A stretch of DNA of 64,000 nucleotides from the NCBI GenBank assembly GCA_009809945.1, contig WTPW01000453.1:12055-76054 (forward strand). Reading direction: 5' to 3'. Positions 41,467 to 52,966 of the stretch are shown in pieces. This DNA is from Gigaspora margarita (taxonomy: Eukaryota > Glomeromycota > Glomeromycetes > Diversisporales > Gigasporaceae). The notes under the pieces were generated by a model that saw nothing but the letters and a program-made list of their open reading frames with translations, had not been told where the DNA came from and ran no database searches. The position numbers and the translations under genes were made by a program. Positions within the stretch are counted from its first letter, which is position 1. The number at the start of each line of letters is the position of its first letter.

Positions 41467-41965
41467 ACCAAGTGTTAGAAGAATCACATTGAAATTAGAA
41501 TATATAAAACCAAAGGAACTATTTGAACAATATTATACATTCTATACAAAACCAGAAGACTTAGGAGAAACAAAATACGTCAAAAGAAACAAAAAGGAAG
41601 AAACAATAGAATCTTTTAAAACCTAGTTAGAAGAAGAACTATTCCCATTAGCGTTAAGATACGAATCAAGGAACAAAGAAACTCTCAGTATTTACAATTG
41701 CTACAAGAACAAAGAATATTGTGAAATTACTAAAATAATTAAAGGAATCATACTAGTACTAAATTATCCTGACAGTCTGTATCAAACAGAAGGACAAAAC
41801 TTAAAAGAAAAATGAGAATGACTACAAACAGCATATATTAAAAACCTAGAAGAACTTTACGAAAAGCAAACAGGAATCTGGATAAACGATAAATATTGTA
41901 TAGTAGAAACCTTTGATGAACTAAAAGAACATCATGAACAATATTGGGAACGAAGACCTAATTGA
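41423..41965 (+). CDS. IYNC-family helical protein interrupted by TAG and TGA codons
   Basis: ATG 41423. One frame runs to TGA 41963-41965, with TAG at 41624 and TGA at 41813 and 41819 inside. After the TAG the text LEEELFPLALRYE and ETLSIYNCYKNKEYC matches the paralogue at 40820-41296, so the TAG lies within a real protein. The local sequences FKT-stop-LEEEL and KEK-stop-E-stop-LQ are compatible with Trp at each stop. It overlaps the Nudix gene. Confidence 0.5.
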
Positions 41966-43073
41966 ATATTGGAATAGCCAATTCAATAAAGAAACACAAA
42001 TATCATTCTTACCAGAACGAAAAATGAGCCAATTAATATTCTTTGTAGAATTAAACAACGAAATATATATTTTACTATCGCAAAGAATTAATCCAAATAA
42101 AGACTTTTATTTAAAACTTAACGGACCTGGAGGAAAAGCAAATTACAACAGAAATGAATGTATGGAAGCATGTGTAATAAGAGAATGTTTTGAAGAAACA
42201 GAAACTGTACTAAGAAACGAGAAACTATTAAAAGTATTTGAACAATCATATTACTCGACCCAAGAATGCAAAGCAGATAATTGTACACAAAAAGAAGCAA
42301 GTTATATAATAACCCTAGCAATATTTATATACCCGCTAGAAGAACTAAAACTACAACAAACTGAACTAGAAACATTAGGACCATGGCACATTTATAAAAT
42401 AACAGATGTGTTTAAACACTGAGAAGAATTAGTTCCGTTGCTTGAAGAAAATATAGAACTAATAACAAGAGAAATAAAAATGTACGAGAAAAGGATTTTA
42501 GAACAAGCCATAGGAAACAGTGAAAAACAAACAATAATGTCCCTATTGGTACAGAAGAAAGAAAGAAAACAAAGAAACCAGTCAGAAACTAAAAATTTCC
42601 TAAAAGATATCGAAATAGAAATACCATGGGAACAGATACTGGAAATAACTAATGAAGATTTTCCCGTATTAGAGTTAAAATATGATAAACTCTCCTCGTT
42701 TGAAATACAAACCTTGATTAAGTATAAAAGAAAAATACAAAGCTTAATACAACCAATCCGAAGAATAGAACAGCGAATCCAAAGACTCGAAAAACTATAT
42801 AAAGGACACAAATATCTATCAATATTTGACTCAGAAGAAAGGCAATGGATAGCCTCAAAATTTGGCGAATGTCCAACAATAACGGACCTATCGAAAGAAG
42901 AAGCCATTGTACAAAAATTCCGGAACACAAGATTTAAATTTGAAGTACACACTAATTCCGCCAATGTAGCAATGTACCTCAAAATCCGCCAAGCTGAAGA
43001 TCAAACAAATATTATTGAAACACAAACTTGGGAGTATTTCCAGAATCGCATTCCGAATCTACCACTAATTTAG
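41934..43073 (+). CDS. Nudix hydrolase with helical C-terminal domain (unit C)
   Basis: ATG 41934. The Nudix box is clear: GPGGKANYNRNE, seven residues, RECFEETET (about 42124-42205), and the N-terminal strand LIFFVELNNEIYILLSQR fits the fold, which hydrolyses nucleoside diphosphates linked to a moiety X. TGA at 42420-42422 interrupts a smooth passage (FKH-stop-EELVPLLEENIELI); the frame then continues as a helical domain of about 210 residues to TAG 43071-43073. No kinase Walker loop is present, unlike units A and B. It is the last gene of unit C. Substrate unknown; a sanitising or dNTP-related role is inference. Confidence 0.75.
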
Positions 43074-43643
43074 AAATACCCGGAAAAACAGATCCGACCA
43101 CACTGTGCAATACTATAGCTGAACTGCATATGCGCGGATTTGTAGATCATCCTAAAATTTTTGATGCATCTAAATTTGACTATATGTAGATCATTACACA
43201 ATCTAGGTGCGTCAAACAGTTGAAATCCAATCATATGCGTGGATTTGCGTATTGACTAAAACTTTTCCATGTTAATATAACTTATATTTTTTCTAAAACA
43301 TGATCTTGTAAACACCATTTACTTTTGTGCCGAACTAGGTTGCACTATTGAAATGTCTATAAATATCTTATTTATAATATTTCAGTGCTGAAAGTAAAGA
43401 ACGTTTATTAATATAAGAGACTTACAAATTAATTCATGGTCTTCATAATCCGCTGGGTCTAAAAATCAAAGATTCCAGATTTTAAATCTACGGTAAAAGG
43501 TAAATAGGGCAACGTCTATATATATTATTATTATATTAAGACATACCCATTCCTATATAAGTTTCTCTATTTTCTAGAAGTTTGTTGACCGCTTTTAAAA
43601 TGCATACTCTTGCATGCCGAATGATATGATGCTAGTAGATATT
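43074..43643. other. Junction between unit C and host DNA; no gene
   Basis: CCCGGAAAAACAGATC right after the Nudix stop recalls the sequence following the 41-bp motif, then similarity stops. Base composition becomes A/T-balanced from about 43090. TATAAATA near 43370 and AATATAAGAGAC could belong to an old LTR-like remnant. No coding frame. Confidence 0.4.
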
Positions 43644-44911
43644 CCAGGTTAGATGTTGTTTTTATGGAATTGAAGTTGAAAAGGATGAACGTAAGACATT
43701 CATTAATTTTCAAAGATTAGTAGAGATCATTAGAACATATAATGTTACAAAATGAAACTGGGTTGAAAAGAATGAACATCAAGCATTCATCTATTATCAA
43801 AAATCAAAAAAAATCGTAATGCTTATAGAACATTTTAATGTTGAATATTGTTATGATAAAGAAATCAAAAATCTGAGGGAATTGAATGCTCATGAACATA
43901 TGCTGAATATTGTTACAAAAATGAAATTGGAGAATGTAATTTATTAATCATGTTAATCGGTCAAAGGGTTTTCACGTTCTAGACACATTCTATTTATTGA
44001 TTAAGGAATTCGAGAACACAAACTCCATTCTGATAACATTATGTATCCCACTAGTATACCTATCTAAGCAAATTTCTAATAATGAGTAAATGCGATAACA
44101 TCTCTTAAACTAGTGGAAACAGTTTGTTATAAAAAAAAAAATTTGGGTAAACGGCTATAAATTTTATATATTTATTATACAATTTTATAAATTATTATTG
44201 TTACAATTACAAAATAAAGCTTTTACAAATAAATAAATGATAAATTTTTATTTATTATATTTTAGTTTGTGTTGCGACATAAATTAAAATTTTATTTCAA
44301 CAACAATTACCAACCGTGATCATTACCTATATTTCACCCAAGTTCTATTCTGATATCAAAAATCAAAATTCTAATTAACTAATCTACTGCAAGCAAACTT
44401 GTCAGAATTTGACGTATGTATGAGAGATTTTTTTCGACAGTAAACTTATAGATTAGAATCAGACACAAACCACAGAATATGCTTCAAAATTTTTTTTTAT
44501 ATTTCTTAGNTGTGTACTATCGCTATGCATGGGTTTATTAAAGGTTTTAAAATAATGAAACGTATTAGACTCATCTTGGTATATATGCGATTTTGTTTGA
44601 AAACTCGATTTTTTTTTATTAAATAAAAAAATATTATTTTGAAAATATAAAAAACAAGAATACCTGCTAGTTTTATTACTCTCGACTAATTTCTATTCTC
44701 TTTTAATTTTGCAATTCCGTTCATTGGTTTTATGATTAGGTTCATTGGTTTTCAATATATTTTATTATATTGTTCTGGGTGAGTCGACGAATTTGACATG
44801 TGATTTAGGGTACAATTTTTATTTATATCCAATCAGCATGTGATCTTTTGCAGATCAGCAAATATTTTGGGGACTATATGTAAGGTCCAATTTTATAAAT
44901 CCGCGCATATG
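43127..44911. mobile_element. Region flanked by a 15-bp perfect inverted repeat
   Basis: CATATGCGCGGATTT at 43127-43141 is repeated in reverse complement at 44897-44911; a near copy (CATATGCGTGGATTT) lies at about 43233. A non-autonomous DNA transposon is possible, or two separate short elements. The Sel1 remnant lies inside. The rest (43941-44896) is AT-rich and shows no gene. Confidence 0.35.
43644..43940 (+). pseudogene. Sel1-like repeat protein remnant
   Basis: The plus-strand frame from about 43653 reads YGIEVEKDERKTFINFQR, a TGA near 43761, then WVEKNEHQAFIYYQKS, matching two degenerate Sel1-like repeats as in Glomeromycotina kinase-Sel1 proteins (GVEKDE-x-KAF-x-YYQKSA). A third repeat is barely visible. 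Start, other domains and frame integrity are missing. Confidence 0.55.
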
Positions 44912-44951
44912 GTTTCACGTAATAGCACGTATTTCGTAATAGCACGTAAAG

Positions 44952-45105
44952 TGGCACAAACCCCGGTCCAATTACAGTCCAAAATGCACGTGTAAACGGC
45001 CCAAACCGTTCTTAAAATCCGTGCCAAAATCCGTGGATTTTAGATTAGTAAAGTGCTGCAAAACCCGGTCCAATTACGGTCCGAAATGCACGGGCAAACG
45101 GTCCC
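44952..45105. repeat. Imperfect direct repeat of about 52 bp
   Basis: GGTCCAATTACAGTCCAAAATG (part) within 44952-45002 recurs as GGTCCAATTACGGTCCG within 45053-45105, offset about 102 bases; both continue to a GTAAACGG or GCAAACGG end. GC content is higher than the surroundings. Frames across it on both strands have no protein-like features. Confidence 0.6.
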
Positions 45106-45688
45106 ACATACATACAAATCCGGTCCTCAATCCGTGCCACAAGCTCACGCGCATTAACGTGGATGTCCGTGCCTATCCGGCACAATTTTCTTACAGGGAT
45201 TATAATGTGTTTGAACATATTTAACTGATATTTTGGATGTATTAGTTTGTGCACATTGTTGGTCCTAAACCGTCTTGACTGGTTAATAATCTCAACTGAT
45301 CAAATCTTGGCAAAAAAGCCAATATTAATCCGCAATTTTAAATTTTAGGCAGTATTTTTCACATTTATTCATTGAAACTAGCGATATATTTTATATGTGG
45401 CAGGCAATGAAATCACCAGTTTACAATTGTTAAATAGAAGTTGACTTTACATGTACACATGTACAAATCTATTGGTGATTTGATATTGATTAGCGATTCT
45501 AGCAAGAAGGAACTTATAAGAGTATACGTCGAATCGAATTTTGTGGTTTCTAAATCAACTTATATTGCAACGAAATTCTAAACTGACTATTAAAATTTAG
45601 TAATTATCAGATTATTAAACAAATGAAATTGAATTCTGCGTTCATACTGTAAATTTTAAAAAATGTCTGAATCAAAAGAATATTTATT
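45106..45688. other. AT-rich intergenic DNA
   Basis: No gene, RNA or repeat structure identified; a few frames over 60 codons overlap the preceding repeat and look like chance. Confidence 0.5.
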
Positions 45689-45914
45689 GTCGTTGCTGAA
45701 GCTGGAAATGGCTGAAGTTGGAAATTTGAATTATTTTAATATGAAATTTTCAAAATTTTTTGGGGCCTTTTGTTAGGGGGTTTTTTTATGGTTAGGTTAG
45801 GGTTTAGGGTTAGTTTTAATAATAAAAGAGTATAAGTGGATTTTGGTAGGGTTTATATTTTTAAATCAAGGCCACTAATTTCCAGCTTCAGCCATTTCCA
45901 GCTTCAGCCGCGAC
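45689..45914. mobile_element. 226-bp inverted-repeat element (MITE-like)
   Basis: The left end GTCGTTGCTGAAGCTGGAA and the right end, whose complement reads GTCGCGGCTGAAGCTGGAA, form near-perfect 38-base terminal inverted repeats. The interior has telomere-like GGTTAGGGTTTAGGG near 45797. No coding capacity. Confidence 0.65.
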
Positions 45915-46533
45915 ATTTATATTTATTTCGTAAATTTTTCAATGGAAAATCTTTAATCGATGTCGTAAACTTTTATTTTATTATGCAAGAGGATTCTATT
46001 TTTATATTAAATCTATTTAAGATCTATCCAATACAACTATTTGAACTATTAAAGATTATTGGGTCAAACTCAGCTTGCAAAATTTGCTGGAACGTCATAC
46101 ATTACTTTGCAGTTTACTTCAAGATAGTTTAAACCATGTTGGTTTTCTGAATTATGAAATACGATATGTAATTTAAACCAAATTTAAATATATAACGTAC
46201 ATTTTTTAATTTATTGCAGATTTCTGAAAAATATTATACAGTTATGTATTCGATAAAGAATTGTTGACTTGTACAAGAAGAAATTTTTTTTATCCAGTTG
46301 TGACAAAACCGATTCATCGCTAATATACTTCTTAATCAATTTCAAGTTAATTTAATTTCAATAACTACTCAAGATAAAAATTTTCTTTAGGGCTAAATCC
46401 AAATTGGATAATATTCCTTCAAAAGTTATAAGTGGTCGAGAAGATTTACACGTATCATTAGTATCACGAATATAAAATCACTACAAATGTAAAAAGCAAC
46501 AATTGCCTCACAGAAGTAGCTGTCATCTCAATA

Positions 46534-46645
46534 ATCACGTTTGCAATAATTAATGTAGCTAGAATAACATAAAAGTCAAATTGCCTCGATCATCACGTTT
46601 GTAATAATTAATGTAGCTAGAATAAATGTAAAATTAAAATTGCAC
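46534..46645. repeat. Direct duplication of about 54 bp
   Basis: ATCACGTTTGCAATAATTAA at 46534 recurs at 46592 with few changes and the similarity extends through ATGTAGCTAGAATAA. Simple tandem duplication with 58-base offset. Confidence 0.7.
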
Positions 46646-47065
46646 ATTTATTGATTTAATAAAATTCAAGTTAAATAAAAAAAAAAATTATCATTATAAT
46701 CACGAAATTAAACTAAGTCTTTTCGTTATAAAATATAAATTAGTAAAAACCTTCATATCGATATATTAACAAGATAATGACTTCAACTATGACCTTTCAA
46801 TATTGTCTTTATACTATCTTTACATTCAAAAGATTTCCAGTTTTTCTCCTAAAAATTTATTATTAAAGTTTTATAAGCAAAAATATTTTTTAACCTATTA
46901 TATAATCTTCAATGTTAATTCATTAACATACAAAAAGTGAGATTTATTTAAAAAAAAAAAAAAAAAAAAACAAAATAATTTCTCAATGAATCCGATCTCT
47001 ACATTTTACTAATATGAACAATTAACTTTGAATATTTAATATACATACCAATCTGATAAAGAACT
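46646..47065. other. AT-rich intergenic DNA with a long A run
   Basis: An uninterrupted run of about 20 A bases lies at about 46951-46970. No gene recognised. The same kind of DNA fills 45915-46533. Confidence 0.5.
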
Positions 47066-47545
47066 GGGACTCCGAAGTTGGGGTCCTACACCACGGGGTT
47101 AGGGACTCGGGATATCACTAATGATAGACTTACCACAATGTGGCACAGAAAGGTTGGGGAACACCACAGGTGATGTACACAGCAATGAAGTGTGTAAACC
47201 CTATAGAGACGGAACACTTTAAGAGCGTCATGCGACGTCCCCGGGTATAGATGCCTGCGAAACTAATTTTGCCTTGACGAAATGACGAAACCATAAGTTT
47301 CGTCAAGTTTCGTTCAATGACGAAATTTATGGTTTCGTCAGGTTTCATCATTTCGCCAGGCATCACTATCCCCGGGTAATTGCTACCTAGGGGTTTAGTA
47401 AACCGTGGATCTCCGCCGAATGATACTCTAGCCTGAAAGATGTAACAGATCCTAAGGTGTCTAAGGACCTTCAGGATAGCGGAAGGAGGAAGAAGAAGAA
47501 GAAAAAAAAAATAATAATAAAATAAATATATATATATATATATAC
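47066..47545 (+). mobile_element. GC-richer island with A-rich microsatellite tail (possible SINE-like insertion)
   Basis: A block of much higher GC than its surroundings begins near 47066 (CTGGGACTCCGAAGTTGG) and ends in GGAAGGAGGAAGAAGAAG, then A, AAT and AT runs (47486-47545). Such a body plus tail suits a short retroposed element; no clear pol III A and B boxes were placed. The minus frame 47130-47606 across it is not a convincing gene. Confidence 0.35.
47248..47368. mobile_element. 121-bp hairpin element with 10-bp flanking duplication
   Basis: Inserted in the GC-rich island. The ends ATGCCTGCGAAA and (complement of right end) ATGCCTGGCGAAA are inverted, with an internal GACGAAACCATAA palindrome. 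TCCCCGGGTA flanks it on both sides (47238-47247 and 47369-47378), consistent with a target-site duplication. Confidence 0.65.
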
Positions 47546-48134
47546 CAATCCAAATAACCAAATTCGAATAATTAAATTTGAACCTTTTAGACATACAACA
47601 ATTCAAGTATATGTATTATAATATATATTTTAATATATTATAATGGTAATATTTTAGTAAATTCAGATTTTTTTAATTACTTTTTATAACTAAATAATTT
47701 TATGATTATGATTTGCAATTTTTTGTATCTTGCATATTTGCATCAAACTTTTGACTTTGTGACTTAGAGATATTATAACCTTTTGTAGAAAAAAAGGTGC
47801 TCGCAAAGGTCACAAATAAGTATGAAAAGATACAAGAGGCGACTTTGCAGCAGGCATCTCTAATAAAAATTATAAAGAATAAATGGCTTTATTAATTTTA
47901 TACCGATTGCAAATTTACTAATGATATTAGTCAATTAATAATTGACATAAATTGAGAAATGAAGCAGAACATATAGCTTGCTGATTAAATTAATTTAATG
48001 TTTTGAATTAAATATAATTAGATGGAATCGAAATTATCTTTAAGTTAGTTCAAAATTCTTTACCGATTTGAATGAATTTAAAATTTGGTTCAACATAAAG
48101 TGTATTTAGAATCAATTTAAATTGATTCTAAATC
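47546..48134. other. AT-rich intergenic DNA
   Basis: Low-complexity A/T sequence; no gene or repeat pattern beyond short homopolymers. Confidence 0.5.
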
Positions 48135-48349
48135 AGTGTTGGCAAATTTTGCGCCAAATAATTTTTGAGGGCCGGCCAAATGGCCAAATTTTGGCCAAAA
48201 ATTTCTTCTAATTTATATAATTTAGCCAATCATATTGCTAGTTTTTACTATATAAAATTTTGGCCATTTCGGCCAAATAAATTTCTTGCCAATTGGCAAC
48301 AACCATTGGCCGTTGTCAATGACCGGCCAAATAGCCAAATGACAACACT
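48135..48349. mobile_element. Inverted-repeat element rich in GGCCAAAT
   Basis: Ends AGTGTTGGCA and TGACAACACT are inverted. The interior holds about ten GGCCAAAT or ATTTGGCC palindromic units. A 63-residue frame at 48165-48356 only reads the repeats. Probably a MITE. Confidence 0.5.
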
Positions 48350-48689
48350 ATTCTAAATCTACTAAGATCTATTTTGATATAAATCATAAATACTATTTAA
48401 AGGGAAATAATTTTATATTTTGTAAACTTATAATATTAATCTGTTCTTATTGCTCAAAATGTGAGTAAGGCTTGATTTTTAATAATATGTTGAAATGAAA
48501 TATAGAAATAATTGAATTATTTTTGTTTATATTTTTTGAGTGATCATTTGTAAATACGATCGATGGGTTCAAGTTTAATAAGATTTATGATTTTTTTTTT
48601 TTTTAAATAGGAAATAATGATAGATTTTAATGCTAATAAACAAAATTAACTGAAACAAGGATAAGATAAGTTAGATGAAGAATTCTTAT

Positions 48690-49335
48690 AAATTACTGTA
48701 AAAAATTCTTTTGTAAAACTTACTTACTATTAAGATGTTAATTAAGGTTAAGTTAGTTGCATTGAAATTATTATATTTCTATTATGGTTTACTATAAAGA
48801 ATTTAGTTACAGAATTTATTTGATAATGCAGTAGTTAAAGTTGAACTAGTATTGAAATTTTTATAATATTTATGTAAAAAATTGTTACAGGATTTACTTG
48901 CTATTCCAGTCGTCTAATATTTTGATTTCTACTGTATAAAATTCTGTCACAAAATTTATTCGCTTTTACGATAGCCACAGTATAAAGTTAAGCTGGTTGC
49001 AATAAAATTATTATGAATTCCAACAATTTACTGTAAAGAACTCTGTTACAAATTTACTTCTAATTCAATACATACAATTTGTTAAAAGAGTTATCATGAC
49101 TTTATATAAAAAATTCTGCTACAGAACTTATTTGTTATTGTGGTGGATAAAGTATGTGGTTAAATTTGAGTTAGTTGCATTTGAATTCATGTAATTTCTA
49201 CTAAGAGTTACTGAAAAAATTCAATTATAGAACTTAACACTAACAGGTACACACAGTCGATTTAATATTAGAATTATCATAATTTCTGAGTTACAGTAAA
49301 AAATTATGGTTAAAATTTATTTGCTGTTTCAGTAC
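48690..49335. repeat. Degenerate tandem repeat, about eight copies
   Basis: A unit like TGTAAAAAATTCTGTTACAG followed by AATTTATTTGCTATT recurs near 48697, 48793, 48873, 48931, 49032, 49105, 49212 and 49290, with spacing of 58 to 107 bases. Old satellite or exploded element; no coding text. Confidence 0.5.
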
Positions 49336-49824
49336 TAAAATATGTAAATAAGGTTGGGTTAATTAGAATTTTCATAAATTCTAGTATTACAACAAATAAA
49401 GGGGCATGTAAAAGCATTAAGAAAATAGTTGTAATCAAGCACTTTAGATATATAAAACAAAAACATTTAACTAAAAGAATAGTAAGTTTCATAAGTATCT
49501 GAAATCAAAAAATATCTATATTATGCCTCCTGGCGTCCCTCTTTAGAGGGGGGTTTTTTTTAAAAAAAAAATAACTATAAAATAGAAAATTACTTCAAAA
49601 AGTTGTTATTTTTGCAATAAAGAAAGTTATATTAAAAAGGAATGCAAACGATTTTAAGAAGCATTGAAAATAATAAACATTACAAAGTATTTTTAAAAAA
49701 AATAAATAGTAAAATACAACCTAATAATAAAAAAATATAAAATAACAAGCAAATTGACTAATATAAACAAAGAAGAGCCTTCTAACAAAGTTAAATTTGT
49801 TAAGGCTTGTTGAAAGAGAATTTC

Positions 49825-51565
49825 TCAAATATTTATTGAAATACAGTTTACAAGTAAAATTTTTATATGTAAATAATCATAGTTAATTTTTCGCGTGACA
49901 AAATTTTCTAATTCATCGAACAAAGTTATTAGTGACCAAAATTTTATTCTAATATTGGTTTTGTGAACAAAACCGTTCCGACCAAAATTCACCCATGATC
50001 CGCTATAACAATATATTGCATATGAGGAATCTTTCATGCGACTAGGTACAGGAATTTTTTCATCGCCAAAACAAAATAATTATATATAACAGATAAGCAT
50101 AATTCATAAAATTAATAAATGAAATCTAAGTAACTTACCTATCATTAGTTGTTTCCCAATGACTTCTGTTACATATGTAATCATGATTATAATTACAATT
50201 AGAATTTCTTAAGCCTAGAGGGTTGTACCCACCAATTATTTTATTTGAATCCTTGATTTTAATTAATACAAGAATTGTGCCATTACAATTATTCGCAATA
50301 AATTTATTATAATCAAACCCATCTCGTGTTGCTCGGTAAGTAAGTGTAAACTGATAAAAAGGTTTCTTAGCGAAGGTCGCTCTTTTTTCGACCCAATTAA
50401 TAATGGTTGCAGTTTTATTTCCTCTAATTACATAGAGTCAATACTAATAGATCCATAACGTGGAGGCAACATAGAAACTTTGGGAATTACATTAGCCATG
50501 AGGTATGCTACCAGATCTTCATAAAGATTTTCTGGTATAGAATTTTTATGTTTATCGTGATAATAAAATTCTTCATTGGATATTTCATGAAATCGAATGT
50601 ATGGTATAAACGGATCCAGAGATTTCTTTAATAATGCAAAATCATTATCTGTCCACCTTTTGAGATTTCCCTTTAGAAGGTTCGGGTACAAGTTTTTGAA
50701 ATAATAGGTCTAGATCATAGTCTTCTTGATTTTGAATAGATTCTTCAAAGCAATAAATTAATCTGTTCCCCATTTTACCAAATATTTCCAAATAACAATT
50801 TCTTCAATACCTAAATCGTCTCTTTTAATAAGACTTAAAAGGATATCTTTATCCAAAGTCAGAAATCCCTTTAATTCAAAAAATGGGTTTGGATCTTCAC
50901 AGATGGTTTTTATTATATATCCTAGACTGCCTTACAACTTTGGAGTTTGAAGACTGTGTGCAAAGCGAGAATGAAATTCTTTTGTAACCAGGATGACTCT
51001 TGATTAATGAGCTAAAATCAATTTATGATTATAAATTTTTAACTGCTTTTTTTATTTGTAAAAGAAAAAGTTTTAGATAGTTTTTAAGTCTTATATGTTT
51101 TTGGACATGATCAACTAATTTTCAAGCATCGATTCATCATATGCAACAAGAGGGATAGAATGTTAGAGCCTGATTGTTTAATTAAATCAAGAATTCCTGT
51201 ATAGATATAAATTTATATAAATTATAATTTCATTATCTTTAATACAAGTAATCTTAATAATTAATTTAGATAAATGTGATTAATTTCATTAGTTTAACAT
51301 ACCGAAGGATCATAAGAAATTCAGCTGGGGTGATATTTGGTTTTTTAAAGATTGTAACACTACTATAACGTTTCACCCATTTATTAGAAAAGGCAACTTT
51401 AAAATAAGGTGATCTAGCACGTAAAACGGTTGAATGCGTATTAATTTCCTTAAAATTGGTTCTTCCCCAGTTTGAATAACAACAACATAATCTTTAGATT
51501 TGTCAAAAAGTTGAGAAAAATCTTTTGAAAAATCTTCGAAGAAATTAGAATTGGTAAATGAAAGG
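49825..51565 (-). pseudogene. Decayed BTB/TLDc-domain gene
   Basis: Minus-strand relative of 52967-54659. The BTB start reads NFFEDFSKDFSQLF but its ATG is replaced (ACC AAT TCT), and one base is missing after EEP, breaking the BTB frame; beyond it NKWVKRYSSVTIFKKPNITP is still readable and the first GTATGT donor persists. Exon 2 and the BACK-like region carry several stops. Part of the middle is intact (RWTDNDFALLKKSLDPFIPYIRFHEIS, 50428-50691), and the last TLDc exon ends near 49825. A tandem duplicate that lost function. Confidence 0.8.
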
Positions 51566-52966
51566 TAATATAATATGTGGTTTATCGCAAATATGTTTTT
51601 TTTTGTAGATAAAATTATAAATTTATATTATCATTATTAATAAGGTCATTATTGAATAATCCAATTAAATATTCAATCGGGAAAGTACCAGTATTGAACC
51701 TGAATTTAAGTGATGCAAAGGGTAATGGGACTTCAATCATATATATTTTATCATTTGATCTCGCGATTATTATACTTTGTTGACTATATAAATAATCACA
51801 AGAATTATTTCTCAAATATCATAAAATTTGTTCTAAGTATGGTTTAAGATCAATTCAAGCATAATTTTATGAATTTTTTAAATTCCATTTAATAGAAGCA
51901 TCAAAAGAAAAATAATTATATAAGGACTATAATAGATAAATTTTAACAAGTGCATATTTTTTTGTTTGTTTACCTTTGAATTTTTATCCATTCTTTCATT
52001 ACTGCACTGCATTATACTTTTGCTTATATAATGTCACATGTCAACTGTATTCCAATTATACGTATGTACCTAATTATGCACCAATGATAAGGTGGAACCA
52101 TTCTAAATGAATTTTACAACATATGACCAGTCATTAAAGGGAAGAATTTATGAATAATTATTCAATTATCAAATAAAAATTTTCCCTTAGAGTTCATTTT
52201 AATAGCAAAGAGAAATATAATTATATTAATATTTCAGTTTATTAAGAACTAAAATCCAACATAAAGGAAGCTATTACAATAGTTATAAGTAACAAAATTA
52301 GAAATACCCGTTGAGTCAAAAAAATGACCTTGGGTTTGGTTACATTTTGATTCAATTATAATGATAGTAAAGAAACCCATATGAAGGTATTTACAAAAAT
52401 GGCATTTTTCAATTTTAGTGAAATGGCATGAAAATTATTTGAATTATTGCGGCAAGCACGCCAAATGAACGTGATGAAAACAATATTATTAAATTCAAAG
52501 TTATTTGACAAAATGATGTTTCTAAAACGCAATATGAAGATCTATTTGATTATTCCTGATATTTAAGGTCAATATATGGTTGCTTTTATAAATTAAATCA
52601 ATGAATTAAAGTTAAATAATTTATTAGCTCAATCGATCGCACTAAATTTTTAAATGTTATAATATATTTTTAATATTTTAAAAATATTCGTTGAACATTC
52701 GAAAATTTTTCACCGATTTTGAAAATCTAGAGATTCCATTCTCTATATTCACACATTTGATACATATTTGCACCATGTGATAGTAATGTCACATAATATA
52801 TCTCCAAATAGATAATATATACAAGAAATTTTAATTAGAACATAAAAATAGTATATAGGAAAATTTAGATATTACTATGGTTTATTGGAAGTAAATGCCT
52901 CAAATATTTATTAAATACAATTTATAAGAAATTGCAGATAAAATTTCAGCAGGCAAATAAATGAGG
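51566..52966. other. Intergenic DNA between the BTB/TLDc pair
   Basis: AT-rich. A 66-codon minus frame at 51615-51815 was not recognised and is doubtful. No repeats or RNA genes seen. Confidence 0.45.

Noticed and set aside
1..43085. The units are mitochondrial DNA or an endobacterial sequence, because TGA seems to mean Trp.
   Set aside because: They lie next to spliced host genes, carry a Zn2Cys6 protein and one gene with a spliceosomal intron, and most Trp codons are TGG. A variant code remains possible, but a purely organellar or bacterial origin is not supported.
43370..43480. An LTR end and primer-binding site of a second retroelement.
   Set aside because: TATAAATA and a GCTGGGTC-like word are present, but no matching LTR or pol gene was found nearby.
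45791..45814. Interstitial telomere repeat.
   Set aside because: Only three irregular TTAGGG-like units inside a MITE; similar words occur in other MITEs in the window.
47130..47606. A 158-codon minus-strand frame.
   Set aside because: It runs through the SINE-like island, its hairpin insertion and the microsatellite tail; no protein family is visible.
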